Source: Ideonella_A sp963843805
GTDB taxonomy: Bacteria > Pseudomonadota > Gammaproteobacteria > Burkholderiales > Burkholderiaceae_C
Reading direction: 5' to 3'
Assembly (NCBI GenBank): GCA_963843805.1
Contig: CAWJLY010000001.1
Location: forward strand, 868,001-932,000
DNA: 64,000 bases
The position numbers and the translations under genes are program-made. Position 1 is the first letter of the stretch. Every line of letters begins with the position of its first letter. The notes under the pieces are model-generated. The model saw nothing but the letters and a program-made list of their open reading frames with translations. It did no database searches and was not told the origin of the DNA. Below are positions 43,609 to 52,457 of this stretch, in pieces.

Positions 43609-43719
43609 CAAGCGCAGCCAGTCCGGCACTGCCGAACCGATCACCGAGAATAGCGGCTGCCACCCGGGCTGCAAACCGGGCCGACGGTGGGCGTTTCTCT
43701 CCATGACGACGGGCTTTCG

Positions 43720-45322
43720 ATGATCAAGTTCACGCCACCGACTTCCAGCGATCTCAGCGCAGGGATTCTGGTGGCGCTGGTCGGCATTCCGCAATGTCTG
43801 GCCTACGCCATGTTGTCCGGCTTGCCGCCGATGTACGGGCTGGTGACGGCGGCGGTTCCCGGCATCGTCGCCGCCATGCTCGGGCGCAGCGCCCATGTCA
43901 CCGTCGGTCCGACCAACACCACCGGTCTTGTCATTCTGACCAGCCTGACGCCTTGGGCCGAGCAGCCGCAATTGCTGCTGACCGCCATGGCCACGCTGGC
44001 GGCGCTGGCCGGCTTGTCGCGGCTGGCGATCGTCGCGTTCAAGGCCGAACGGATTTTCGATTTTGTTCCCGAATCGGTGATGCTGGGCTTCGCGACGGGC
44101 GCCGCGCTGATCATCGGCCTGATGCAACTCGACGAGTTTCTCGGTGTCACCTTCGCCGGTGTGCGCAACGTGATCGACGAGATCGGCCGCCTGGTACATG
44201 TTCAGCCTTCAACGATCAGCTTGCCGAGTATCGGGTTGGCTGTGGCCGCGCTGTTGTCGGTATCGCTTGGCCGCAAATATGTGCCGAAGCTGGCCGGTGC
44301 CGCTGCTCTTTCTTCTGCTCAGCGTCGCGCTGGTCTGGTTCAATGTCGGTGGCCTGGCAACGGTATGGATCAAGCTTGGCGACAGCACGGTCATCAGCGA
44401 CGGCTGGCCCGAACTGGCGAGCAAGCTGCCGTCGTGGGCGATGGTGCAGTCACTGGTCGTACCCGGCTTTGCGGTCGCCTTCATCGGCTCGCTCGAGCTG
44501 ATCGTGACGCTGCGCAATCGCGGCGAGCAACGCTGGCTCAGCCCCGAGTTGCGCAGCCAGGGCGTGGCCAATCTGATCGGCAGCGTCAGCGGGTCGTTTC
44601 CCGCCAGCACCTCGCTGACGCGTTCGGTGCTGCTCGAGATGGGTGGCGCGCAAACGCGCTGGGCGCCGTTTGTTGCCGGCCTGGTGCTGCTGCCGATCAT
44701 CTTTTTCGGCGCCGAGGTGATCCGCGCAATTCCGCAGCCGGTGATTGCCGGCCTGCTGGTCGCGACGGCGGTCAGCATGCTCAAGCCGCAGGCGATCCGC
44801 GGCATGCTCGGCGCCAGCAAGGAAACGCGGCTGCTGTTCCTGATCACCACGGCATCGACGCTGATCATGAGTTTCCACGAGGCCATCCTGCTCGGCGCCG
44901 GAATCGGCACGATGATGTTTCTGATGCAGGCCAGCCAGCCGCGGCTGCGCTGCATGGCGGTGACCGACGGCGGCTGGCTCGATGCCGACGTCGACAAGAA
45001 CCGCGACCATTTTGTGATCCAGGTGTCGGGAACGCTTTATTTTGCTGCCGCGCGGCAGTTGCCCGAACGGCTTGCGGCCAGCATTCCCGCCGACGCCCGA
45101 CGCATCACCGTCGACCTCAACCACGCGCACCACTCGCGGGTGGCTGCCGTCCAGGCCTTGCAGCGCTTCGTGCAGATCGGCAAGGCGCGCGATGTCGAGG
45201 TGACGATTTGTGGCCACAACGAAAGCCTGGCCCGGCTGGCCGGAGTGATCGGCATCAGCCTGCCGTGGCGCAAGGCGCGGGTCCGCGAGCAGTTTGTCGA
45301 CCCGGCCGCCGAGCCGTCCTGA
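43720..45322 (+). CDS. SulP-family anion transporter with STAS domain (frameshift near 44293)
   Basis: Inner-membrane anion permease of the SulP family (sulfate, bicarbonate or dicarboxylate), about 534 residues. The start is the ATG at 43720 (MIKFTPPTSSDLSAG). Membrane segments include GILVALVGIPQCLAYAMLSGLPPMYGL, the SulP N-terminal signature, and SVSGSFPASTSLTRSVLLEMGGA. One extra G at aagctggccggtg shifts the frame between KYVPKL and PVPLLFLLLSVALVWF. The cytoplasmic STAS domain occupies the end (HFVIQVSGTLYFAAARQLPE, RRITVDLNHAHHSRVAAVQALQRF). Transported anion unknown. Confidence 0.88.
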
Positions 45323-45422
45323 AGCCGCCCAGGCCCCGGGCCCCGAGCCGCCTCCGAATGGGGATTGCTGCGTTGGCGCGAGCTTGCCGGTATTGCAAGC
45401 CTTTGCGGACGGGGTCGTTTCT

Positions 45423-45914
45423 TCAGCTGTGGTCGTTCAATCCGGCCACAACTGCCCGGACTGGTCCGGCAATCGCCCGTTCGCGTGTGATGCCGGCTGC
45501 CGCCGTCGGCCATGCCGGCTGCGCGATCTGGGCGATCGACACCGCATCGAGCTGATCGAAAAAGGCCTTCAATGCGCCAGCCAGCACACCTTTGAGCTGG
45601 CAATTCGGAGTCAAGGTGCAGGAGTCGGTCAGCCGGTCGAAACATTCGACCAGCCGGCAATCGGTTTCTGACCGGCGCACCACATCGCCGACCCGGATCT
45701 GCTGCGGATCCTGCAGCAACCTCAAACCGCCGCCTCGCCCGCGCGCCGTCTCGACGACCCCTTGCCGAGCCAGGTCGTTGACGATTTTCATCAAGTGGTT
45801 TTTCGACAGCCGGAGCTGATCGGCCAACTCGGCAATCGTGACCAGGCGATCACGATTGACCGCGCAGTACATCAGCACGCGCAAGGTGAAATCGGTGTAC
45901 TCGGACAATCGCAT
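45423..45914 (-). CDS. nsrR: Rrf2-family regulator, NsrR-like nitric-oxide sensor
   Basis: Rrf2-family repressor, 163 residues from the ATG at 45914 (MRLSEYTDFTLRVLMYCAV, the standard NsrR opening). The winged helix is IAELADQLRLSKNHLMKIVNDLARQG, with the wing ARGRGGGLRL. Cys86, Cys91, Cys99 and Cys105 (CRLVEC, SCTLTPNC) form the cluster region; the C-x5-C pair matches NsrR proteins that hold an NO-sensitive Fe-S cluster. It diverges from a PAS-domain gene, with a 23-bp site matching the NsrR box between them, so it likely represses both promoters until NO is present. IscR is excluded by the different Cys pattern. Confidence 0.85.
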   Translation of the reverse strand: MRLSEYTDFTLRVLMYCAVNRDRLVTIAELADQLRLSKNHLMKIVNDLARQGVVETARGRGGGLRLLQDPQQIRVGDVVRRSETDCRLVECFDRLTDSCTLTPNCQLKGVLAGALKAFFDQLDAVSIAQIAQPAWPTAAAGITRERAIAGPVRAVVAGLNDHS

Positions 45915-45960
45915 CGGTGCCTCGACAACGCGCGGGACGGAACAATCCGCCCCGCCCACT

Positions 45961-45983
45961 AACATGCATATACTTTGCATCTT
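45961..45983. promoter_or_regulatory. NsrR-type box in divergent promoter
   Basis: aacatgcatat-a-ctttgcatctt is an 11-1-11 imperfect inverted repeat: the left arm aacatgcatat and the complement of the right arm, aagatgcaaag, agree at 8 of 11 positions and contain atgca. This fits the described NsrR half-site aagatgcattt. It is followed by ttatagat, a good -10, and lies 23 bp before the PAS gene ATG and 47 bp before nsrR. Confidence 0.65.
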
Positions 45984-46005
45984 ATAGATCAATCGGGCTA
46001 CTGCA

Positions 46006-46434
46006 ATGAGCAACCACCCCAATCCGACGAGCCCACTCGACGTGGCAATCCTCGATCAGATGGCCGAGGCAGTGATTTACTCCGACAAGGACGGTTCGAT
46101 CCAGCGCTGGAACGCTGCAGCGGTGGCGATTTTCGGTTTTTCGGGCGACGAGGCAATCGGGCAGAACCTCGACATGATCGTCCCTGAGCACCTGCGCAAG
46201 GCGCACTGGCGCGGTTTTGAAGCCGCCATGGCTGCCGGCAAGACGCGCTTGAACGGGCGGGCGACGATGACGCGAGGGCTGCACAAGACCGGGCAGAAGC
46301 TGTACCTCGAGATGAGCTTCGCGCTGATCTGCGGTGAAGACGGCGCGGCGCTGGGGTCGGTCGCGGTCGCACGCGATGTGACTGCGAAGGTCGAAAGCGA
46401 AAAGGCTGCAAAGCAGGCGGCCACCGGCAGCTGA
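46006..46434 (+). CDS. Single PAS-domain protein, predicted NsrR target
   Basis: 142-residue cytoplasmic protein made almost only of one PAS domain: ILDQMAEAVIYSDKDGSIQRWNAAAVAIFGFSGDEAIGQNLDMIVPEHLRKAHWRGF, then TRGLHKTGQKLYLEMSFALI and SVAVARDVTAK. A short helical tail (VESEKAAKQAATGS) follows; no output domain is present. It diverges from nsrR with an NsrR-like box at its promoter, suggesting expression under nitric-oxide stress. PAS domains bind haem, flavin or small ligands; no cofactor can be assigned. It may sense NO or oxygen, or work through protein contacts. Confidence 0.82.
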   Translation: MSNHPNPTSPLDVAILDQMAEAVIYSDKDGSIQRWNAAAVAIFGFSGDEAIGQNLDMIVPEHLRKAHWRGFEAAMAAGKTRLNGRATMTRGLHKTGQKLYLEMSFALICGEDGAALGSVAVARDVTAKVESEKAAKQAATGS

Positions 46435-46612
46435 GCACGCCGAGCACTTGTCGAACGAACGCCGGCTCGGCCGGGCGGACCTGTGGCAACCGGTCGCTGT
46501 CGCATCGGCCCGATGATTGCTTGTCCGGGCTTGTCGCAAATCGTGGCAACACTGCCGGTCTCGCCGGATCGGCGAAAATCGTCCCATTCGAACAAATCAC
46601 GTCGAGGACTTC

Positions 46613-48855
46613 ATGGCTGCTGGAAAATCGAAGATCATCTATACATTGACCGACGAGGCACCGTTTCTCGCCACCGCGTCGTTGCTGCCCATCGTGCGCG
46701 CCTTCGCTGCGCCGGCAGGCATCGAGATCGAACAGGCCGATATCTCGGTGGCGGCACGCATCCTGGCCGAATTTCCCGATGAGCTGGAACGCCGAGCAGC
46801 GCGTACCCGACACGCTGGGCGAACTCGGCCGGCTGACGCTGAAGCCCGAAACCAACATCATCAAGCTGCCGAATATCAGCGCCTCGGTGCATCAGCTGGT
46901 GTCGGCGATCAAGGAACTGCAGGCCCGCGGATACAAGATCCCCGACTATCCCGAAGATCCGAAAACCGACGCTGAAAAGGCGATCCGCACACGTTATTCC
47001 AAATGCCTCGGCAGCGCCGTCAACCCGGTGCTTCGCGAGGGCAACTCGGACCGCCGCGCCCCACCGGCGGTCAAGCGTTATGCGCGCAAGAACCCGCACT
47101 CGATGGGCGAATGGAGCCAGGCGTCGCGAACCCACGTGTCGACGATGAAGGAACGGCGACTTCTACCACGGCGAAAAATCGATGACGCTCGACAAGGCGC
47201 GCGATGTCCGGATGGAACTGGTCGGCAAGAACGGCAAGACCATCGTGCTGAAGCCGAAGGTCGCTCTGCTCGATGGCGAGATCATCGACAGCATGTTCAT
47301 GAGCAAGCAGGCGCTGTGCGACTTCTACGAGCAGCAGATGGAAGATGCGCGCAAGACCGGCGTGATGTTCTCGCTGCACGTGAAGGCGACGATGATGAAG
47401 GTCTCGCACCCGATCGTGTTCGGTCACGCGGTTCGCATCTTCTACAAGGATGCGTTCGAAAAACATGCTGCGCTTGTTCGACGAGCTCGGCGTCAATGTC
47501 AACAACGGCCTGGTCAATCTGTACGACAAGCTGGCGACGCTGCCCGAGTTCGCGCCGCGAAGAGGTGATGCGTGACATGCATGCCTGCCACGAACATCGG
47601 CCCGAGCTGGCGATGGTCGATTCGGCCAAGGGCATCTCCAATCTGCATGCGCCGAACGACGTGATCGTCGACGCCTCGATGCCGGCGATGATCCGCATCG
47701 GCGGCAAGATGTGGGGTGCCGACGGTCGGCCAAAGGATACCAAGGCGGTGATCCCGGAAAGCACCTTCGCCCGCATCTACCAGGAGATGATCAACTTCTG
47801 CAAGACCAACGGCAACTTCGATCCGCGCACGATGGGCACGGTACCCAACGTCGGGCTGATGGCGCAGCAGGCCGAGGAATACGGCTCGCACGACAAGACC
47901 TTCGAGATCGCCGAGGACGGCGTCGCCAACATCGTCGATATCGCCACCGGCGAGGTGCTGCTGTCGCAGAACGTCGAGCAAGGCGACATCTGGCGCATGT
48001 GCCAGGTCAAGGATGCGCCGATCCGCGACTGGGTCAAGCTGGCGGTGAGCGCGGGCGCGCAATTCGGGCATGCCGGTGATCTTCTGGCTCGACCCCTATC
48101 GCCCGCACGAAGCCGAGGTGATCAAGAAGGTCAATACCTACCTGAAGGAACACGATACCAAGGGCCTGGATATCCAGATCATGTCGCAGGTGCGCGCGAT
48201 GCGTTACACGCTGGAGCGGGTGGTGCGCGGCCAGGATACGATCTCGGCCACCGGCAATATCCTGCGCGACTACCTGACCGATCTGTTCCCGATCATGGAG
48301 CTCGGCACCAGCGCCAAGATGTTGTCGATCGTTCCGCTGATGGCCGGTGGCGGCATGTACGAAACCGGTGCCGGCGGCTCGGCACCGAAACACGTCAAGC
48401 AGCTGGTCGAGGAAAACCATCTGCGCTGGGATTCGCTCGGTGAATTTTTGGCGCTGGCGGTTTCGCTCGAGGACCTGGGTATCAAGACCGGCAACGAAAA
48501 GGCGAAGATCCTGGCCCGCACACTGGACGAAGCCACTGGCAAACTGCTCGACAACAACCAGTCACCATCGCCGCGCACCGGCGAGCTTGACAACCGCGGC
48601 AGCCAGTTCTATCTGGCGATGTACTGGGCGCAGGCGCTGGCGGCGCAAAGCGACGACAAGCAGCTTGCCGCCCATTTCGCGCCGTTGGCCAAGAATCTGG
48701 CCGACAACGAGCAGAAGATCGTCGACGAAATGGCTGCCGTGCAGGGAACGTCGGTCGACATCGGCGGCTACTACATGCCCGACCTGGACAAGTGCGCTGC
48801 GGTGATGCGGCCGAGCACCACCTTCAATTCGTTGCTGGAGTCGGTCGGGGCCTGA
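46613..48855 (+). CDS. icd: Monomeric NADP-dependent isocitrate dehydrogenase (about five frameshifts)
   Basis: TCA-cycle enzyme of the monomeric class, about 745 residues across frames, matching the usual 740-745. It begins KIIYTLTDEAPFLATASLLPIVRAF. Conserved segments follow in order: KPETNIIKLPNISASVHQL, YPEDPKTDAEKAIRTRYSKCLGSAVNPVLREGNSDRRAP, MFSLHVKATMMKVSHPIVFGH, MVDSAKGISNLHAPNDVIVDASMPAMIR, MPVIFWLDPYRPHEAEV and LVEENHLRWDSLGEFLAL. Shifts occur near 46785, 47150, 47465, 47560 and 48060. Loss of a central metabolic enzyme by five separate indels, with all motifs intact between them, is best explained by sequence error. Confidence 0.9.
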
Positions 48856-48895
48856 ACGCGTCAGCGTCGAGCACTGCAGCAGCGCGGCGGGCCGG

Positions 48896-49258
48896 TCAGG
48901 ACCGGGTTCGCCGCACCTCCATCACGCCCAGTTCAGTGGCATCGAAATAGATCGATGGCAGGTGGCTCGACAGTTGCAGCAGGATGGCGGCGGCCTGCCA
49001 ACGCACGACCCGCCTGAAAACGACGCCTATTGCGACCAGCACGGCGCCAACCACCACATGGCCGGCCAGCGCACTCGCAATGCCGATGCCGATGATGGCA
49101 ATCGCCAGCGGCGTCGCGTTGACCCGCTGGGTCACAAATCGACGCGCCAGATCCGGATTGACGATGACGTGAAAACGGCCGAACGGCAGGCCGTTGCGAA
49201 ACTCCTCGAATGCGATGAATTCGGCGGTCTCGCTGTCGGGGTGTTGCGTTTGAGTCAT
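48896..49258 (-). CDS. Small membrane protein, function unknown
   Basis: 120 residues. A polar N-terminus (ETAEFIAFEEFRNGLPFGRFHVIVNPDLARRFV) precedes two close hydrophobic segments (PLAIAIIGIGIASALAG and VVVGAVLVAIGVVF); a final amphipathic part follows (WQAAAILLQLSSHLPSIYFDATELGVMEVRR). No family was recognised. It lies alone, convergent with icd and downstream of a CAP-domain gene on the same strand. Confidence 0.65.
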   Translation of the reverse strand: MTQTQHPDSETAEFIAFEEFRNGLPFGRFHVIVNPDLARRFVTQRVNATPLAIAIIGIGIASALAGHVVVGAVLVAIGVVFRRVVRWQAAAILLQLSSHLPSIYFDATELGVMEVRRTRS

Positions 49259-49359
49259 TGTCGGTACGGGCCAGCTACGAACGACATGGTAGAGCCTGCT
49301 GACACCCCCTGGCAGGCAAGCTCTTATATGCGAACGTCCGGATCAACAGCCGACAACCC

Positions 49360-49977
49360 TCAAGGGCCGACCAGGTCCAGCGCCCAATAGGTCTTGAACC
49401 GGCCCGCCGACGGCGCCGGCGCACAAGCCGCACCGATTTCGGTGAAATTCGGGTTCATCAAATTGGCACAGTGGGTCGGGCTGTCCGACCATCGCGCCAC
49501 CACCGCCTCGACCGTTGTCAGACCGGCGGCCAGGTTCTCGGCATATTCGCCCCAGTCCAGGCCTGCTGCGGCGAGCCGATGCTCGACCGAACGGCCATCG
49601 ACATGGCTGACATGGCCGAAATAGTGGTGTGTGGCCATGTCGATTGCATGTTGATCAGCCGATACAGCGAGTCGCGCGCTCCAGCCGAGTGGCGCCGCTG
49701 GCCGAAACGCGCCACGGTCGCCACAGCGGGCACCCTGGAGTCGAAGTCGGTTGACGAGTTCGAGAAAACGTTCATCGAACCCGTCGATTCCACAGGTTGA
49801 GCGAACCGGGGCAGCTGCCGGCACCCAGCGAGCGGGGGGATGAGAGGCAGAATGCCCGCTCGCAGAAGCCAGCTGCAAGTCACCGGCGCGGACGGCCCCG
49901 GACCACAGATTCAGCAGCACAACGATCAGCAGTGACCTGACGACTCCAACAACATCTTCCATGAACCGCCAGATCAT
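49360..49977 (-). CDS. Exported CAP-domain (SCP/PR-1-like) protein
   Basis: Predicted secreted protein of 205 residues with an N-terminal hydrophobic segment (LLIVVLLNLWSGAVRA). The CAP domain shows RFLELVNRLRLQGARCGDRGAFRPAAPLGWSARLAVSADQHAIDMATHHYFGHVSHVDGRS, then GEYAENLAAGLTTVEAVVARWSDSPTHCANLMNPNFTEIGAAC. The family's His/Glu cleft residues (HYFGH, EYAEN) are present. Bacterial CAP proteins are extracytoplasmic with mostly unknown roles in envelope or interaction biology. Confidence 0.88.
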   Translation of the reverse strand: MIWRFMEDVVGVVRSLLIVVLLNLWSGAVRAGDLQLASASGHSASHPPARWVPAAAPVRSTCGIDGFDERFLELVNRLRLQGARCGDRGAFRPAAPLGWSARLAVSADQHAIDMATHHYFGHVSHVDGRSVEHRLAAAGLDWGEYAENLAAGLTTVEAVVARWSDSPTHCANLMNPNFTEIGAACAPAPSAGRFKTYWALDLVGP

Positions 49978-50102
49978 TCATTGACCGTACTGATAAGGTG
50001 GTCAAATTGTCCTGCACGTCGACGGCGAGTTGTCCTACAAAGGCGGCTCAAAAATGCAACAGTTTGTCGCCGGCCGGGCCGAGGCACGTGTGGCGCTTCA
50101 CA

Positions 50103-50399
50103 TCAGAACAGCGAGGCGATCAGCAACCACAGCAAACCGGCCAACCTCAAGGTTGGCGACGCGTCACGATGCCGCCACAGCGCAGAAAACAAGAACAGGT
50201 TGTACGGCAAGGGCGCAAAATGCAGCGCCATCGCCCAGGCAGGCGTCAGGCCGCTGGCCATGGCAATCAGTGCGCCCACGCTCGCTGCGAGATTCATCAA
50301 ACTCGCAACGCCGATCATGTCGCGCCAGAACAAGAGCGGCAGCGACACCTGGCCGCGCCAGCGGCTGGCAAAAAATCCTGTCCTGGTCGGATGGTTCAT
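50103..50399 (-). CDS. Small hydrophobic membrane protein, function unknown
   Basis: 98 residues from the ATG at 50399: MNHPTRTGFFASRWRGQVSL, then hydrophobic stretches MIGVASLMNLAASVGALIAMASGL, WAMALHFAPLPYNLFLFSALW and a final LAGLLWLLIASLF. Three transmembrane helices are likely. Codon use and composition fit a real gene. It is encoded opposite the start region of the PanE-like gene, about 105 bp away, so the two probably share a divergent promoter region. No family was recognised. Confidence 0.65.
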   Translation of the reverse strand: MNHPTRTGFFASRWRGQVSLPLLFWRDMIGVASLMNLAASVGALIAMASGLTPAWAMALHFAPLPYNLFLFSALWRHRDASPTLRLAGLLWLLIASLF

Positions 50400-50505
50400 C
50401 GTTTGTCTGCGAGCAAACGGCGGGTCGGCGCCGAGATGGCGAAGCGCTGCGATTCTGCCGCTGTCACCGTGCATACTTCTGACGAACCTCTCCCGAGCAA
50501 ACCCC

Positions 50506-51456
50506 ATGACAACCAGCTTGCAACACACCGCGGTGGTCGGAGCCGGTGCGGTCGGCAGTTTCTTCGGTGCGATGCTGTCGCGTGCCGGGCACTCGGTCAC
50601 GCTGATCGGCCGGACAGCGCATGTCGACGCGATCACCCGAAGCGGCCTCGCTCTGCACATGAACGGCCAGGTTGAAACACTCCATATCGCAGCGACCACC
50701 GATCTCGGTGCGGTTGCGGATGCCGACCTCGTGCTGTTTTGCGTCAAGTCGACCGATACCGACGCCGTGGCCCGGCAGATTGCACCGATGCTCAAACCGG
50801 GGACGATGCTGTTGAGCCTGCAGAACGGCGTCGACAACGCGGCGACGATGGCCCGCCACATCGAGCAGACCATCTTTCCCGCGGTTGTCTACGTTGCCAC
50901 CGCCATGCCTGAGCCGGGCTTGATCAAACACTTCGGTCGCGGCGATCTGGTGATCGGGCCACTCGACCCGGCAGCTGCCGACCAACCCGGCCAGCAACTG
51001 CAGATGCGCGAGGTCGTCGAGCTGTTCGCGGCCGCCGGTGTGCCGGTCGAAGTGGTGCCGGATGTGCTTGACGAGTTGTGGCGAAAGCTGCTTGTCAATT
51101 GTGCGTACAACGCCATTTCGGCGGTATCGCAACTGCCGTACGGGCGAATGCTCGCGCTGCCTGAAATCCGCGAGGTCATGAAGACCGTGGTGCGAGAAGT
51201 CGTGGCTGTGGCGCAAGCTGACGGACGCCGGCTCGGCTTCGATTCGGCAATGGCGGCAGTCGACCGGATCGGCGCGGCGATGCCGGCTCAGCTGTCGTCG
51301 ACGGCGCAGGATCTGGCCCGTGGCAAGCCATCCGAAATCGATCATCTGAATGGCTACATCGTGCGCCGCGGTGGCCAGCTCGGCGTGCCCACGCCGGTCA
51401 ACCAGACCTTGTCGGCCCTGGTCAAGCTGGCTGAATCCCGAACCGTCAACGCGTGA
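50506..51456 (+). CDS. 2-dehydropantoate 2-reductase-like protein (PanE/ApbA family)
   Basis: NADPH-dependent ketopantoate-reductase-family enzyme, 316 residues from the ATG at 50506. The start TAVVGAGAVGSFFGAMLSRAGHSVTLIGR carries the GxGxxG fold. LVLFCVKSTDTDAV, LSLQNGVDNAATM, the catalytic Lys in LDELWRKLLVNCAYNAISAV and the C-terminal EIDHLNGYIVRRGGQLGVPTPVNQTL are typical. It is coupled to a phosphotransferase gene (GTGA overlap) and then a divergent enolase gene. The operon has no other pantothenate gene, so it may act on another 2-keto acid. Confidence 0.88.
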   Translation: MTTSLQHTAVVGAGAVGSFFGAMLSRAGHSVTLIGRTAHVDAITRSGLALHMNGQVETLHIAATTDLGAVADADLVLFCVKSTDTDAVARQIAPMLKPGTMLLSLQNGVDNAATMARHIEQTIFPAVVYVATAMPEPGLIKHFGRGDLVIGPLDPAAADQPGQQLQMREVVELFAAAGVPVEVVPDVLDELWRKLLVNCAYNAISAVSQLPYGRMLALPEIREVMKTVVREVVAVAQADGRRLGFDSAMAAVDRIGAAMPAQLSSTAQDLARGKPSEIDHLNGYIVRRGGQLGVPTPVNQTLSALVKLAESRTVNA

Positions 51457-52457
51457 CCGCCATACCACACGAATTTGCCCAGGCGCTGCGCGAACTGGGC
51501 CTGGCAGGTGATCATCCGCTGCGCGGCGAGCCGCTGACCGGCGGTGTCTCGTCCGACATCTGGCGAATCGACCTGCCGGGCGGCGCGGTCTGCGCCAAAC
51601 GTGCGTTGACCAAGCTGCGCGTCGCCGCCGACTGGTTTGCACCCATCACACGCAATCGCTACGAAGCCGAGTGGATGCAGGTTGCACAAGCCGCCGCACC
51701 GGGCAGCGTGCCACGCGTGCTGGGTCAGCATGAGGCACTCGGCGTGTTGGTGATGGCCTACCTGCCTGAAACAGAGCATCCGCTGTGGAAGTCGCAGCTG
51801 CGAGACGGGCATGCCGACCCCCGCTCGGCGCAAGCCGTCGGTCACACGCTCGCTCGCATCCATTCGTTTTCGGCGGCGCGTCCCGATCTGGCGAGTCGCT
51901 TCGATAGCGACATGATCTTTTTCGACATCCGGCTCGAGCCGTATCTGTTGGCAACCGCGACACGACACCCGGATCTGGCGCCGATCCTGCAGCGTCTGGT
52001 CGAGCAGACGCAAGGCAACCCGCGCGCCCTGGTGCACGGTGATGTCAGTCCGAAAAATATCCTGATCGCGGTGGACCGGCCGATCTTTCTCGACGCCGAA
52101 TGTGCCTGGTGGGGTGATCCGGCATTCGACATCGCGTTCTGCCTCAATCACCTGTTGTTGAAATGCCTGTGGAATCGGCCGGCCAGCGATCGCTTTCTGG
52201 CCTGTTTCGACGCCGTGGCAAAGGCCTGGCTCGAGGGTGTCGACTGGGAACCGCGCCAAGCGGCCGAGCAGCGCGCGGCGGCCCTTCTGCCCGGCTTGTT
52301 GCTGGCGCGGGTCGACGGCAAATCGCCGGTCGAATACATCACCGACGACGGCCAGCGAGAAGTCGTCCGGCGGGCCGCCATTGCGCTGCTGCGCACGCCC
52401 GTGCAGCACTTGGCAGACATCCGCGCCGCCTGGCGCGAGGAGATCAACCGACCATGA
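51453..52457 (+). CDS. Aminoglycoside-phosphotransferase-family kinase-like protein
   Basis: 334-residue protein of the APH/choline-kinase-like phosphotransferase family. The start LTGGVSSDIWRIDLPGGAVCAKRAL is the nucleotide-loop and Lys region. The catalytic loop is ALVHGDVSPKNILI (HGDxxxxN) and LDAECAWWGDPAFDIAFCL supplies the second Asp (DxD-like). It starts with the GTG overlapping the PanE-like stop and overlaps the enolase-like start by 4 nt. The substrate is unknown; small alcohols, sugars or amino alcohols are typical, and antibiotic resistance is not implied. Confidence 0.87.
   Translation: MTAIPHEFAQALRELGLAGDHPLRGEPLTGGVSSDIWRIDLPGGAVCAKRALTKLRVAADWFAPITRNRYEAEWMQVAQAAAPGSVPRVLGQHEALGVLVMAYLPETEHPLWKSQLRDGHADPRSAQAVGHTLARIHSFSAARPDLASRFDSDMIFFDIRLEPYLLATATRHPDLAPILQRLVEQTQGNPRALVHGDVSPKNILIAVDRPIFLDAECAWWGDPAFDIAFCLNHLLLKCLWNRPASDRFLACFDAVAKAWLEGVDWEPRQAAEQRAAALLPGLLLARVDGKSPVEYITDDGQREVVRRAAIALLRTPVQHLADIRAAWREEINRP

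Noticed and set aside
46613..48855. Programmed frameshifting in isocitrate dehydrogenase
   Set aside because: Five breaks at unrelated sequences, with no slippery heptamer-stem pattern and no precedent in this enzyme; sequence error is far more likely.
51453..52457. Aminoglycoside resistance gene
   Set aside because: Only the general APH/kinase fold motifs are present; it sits in a metabolic operon with no mobile element, so resistance is not supported.
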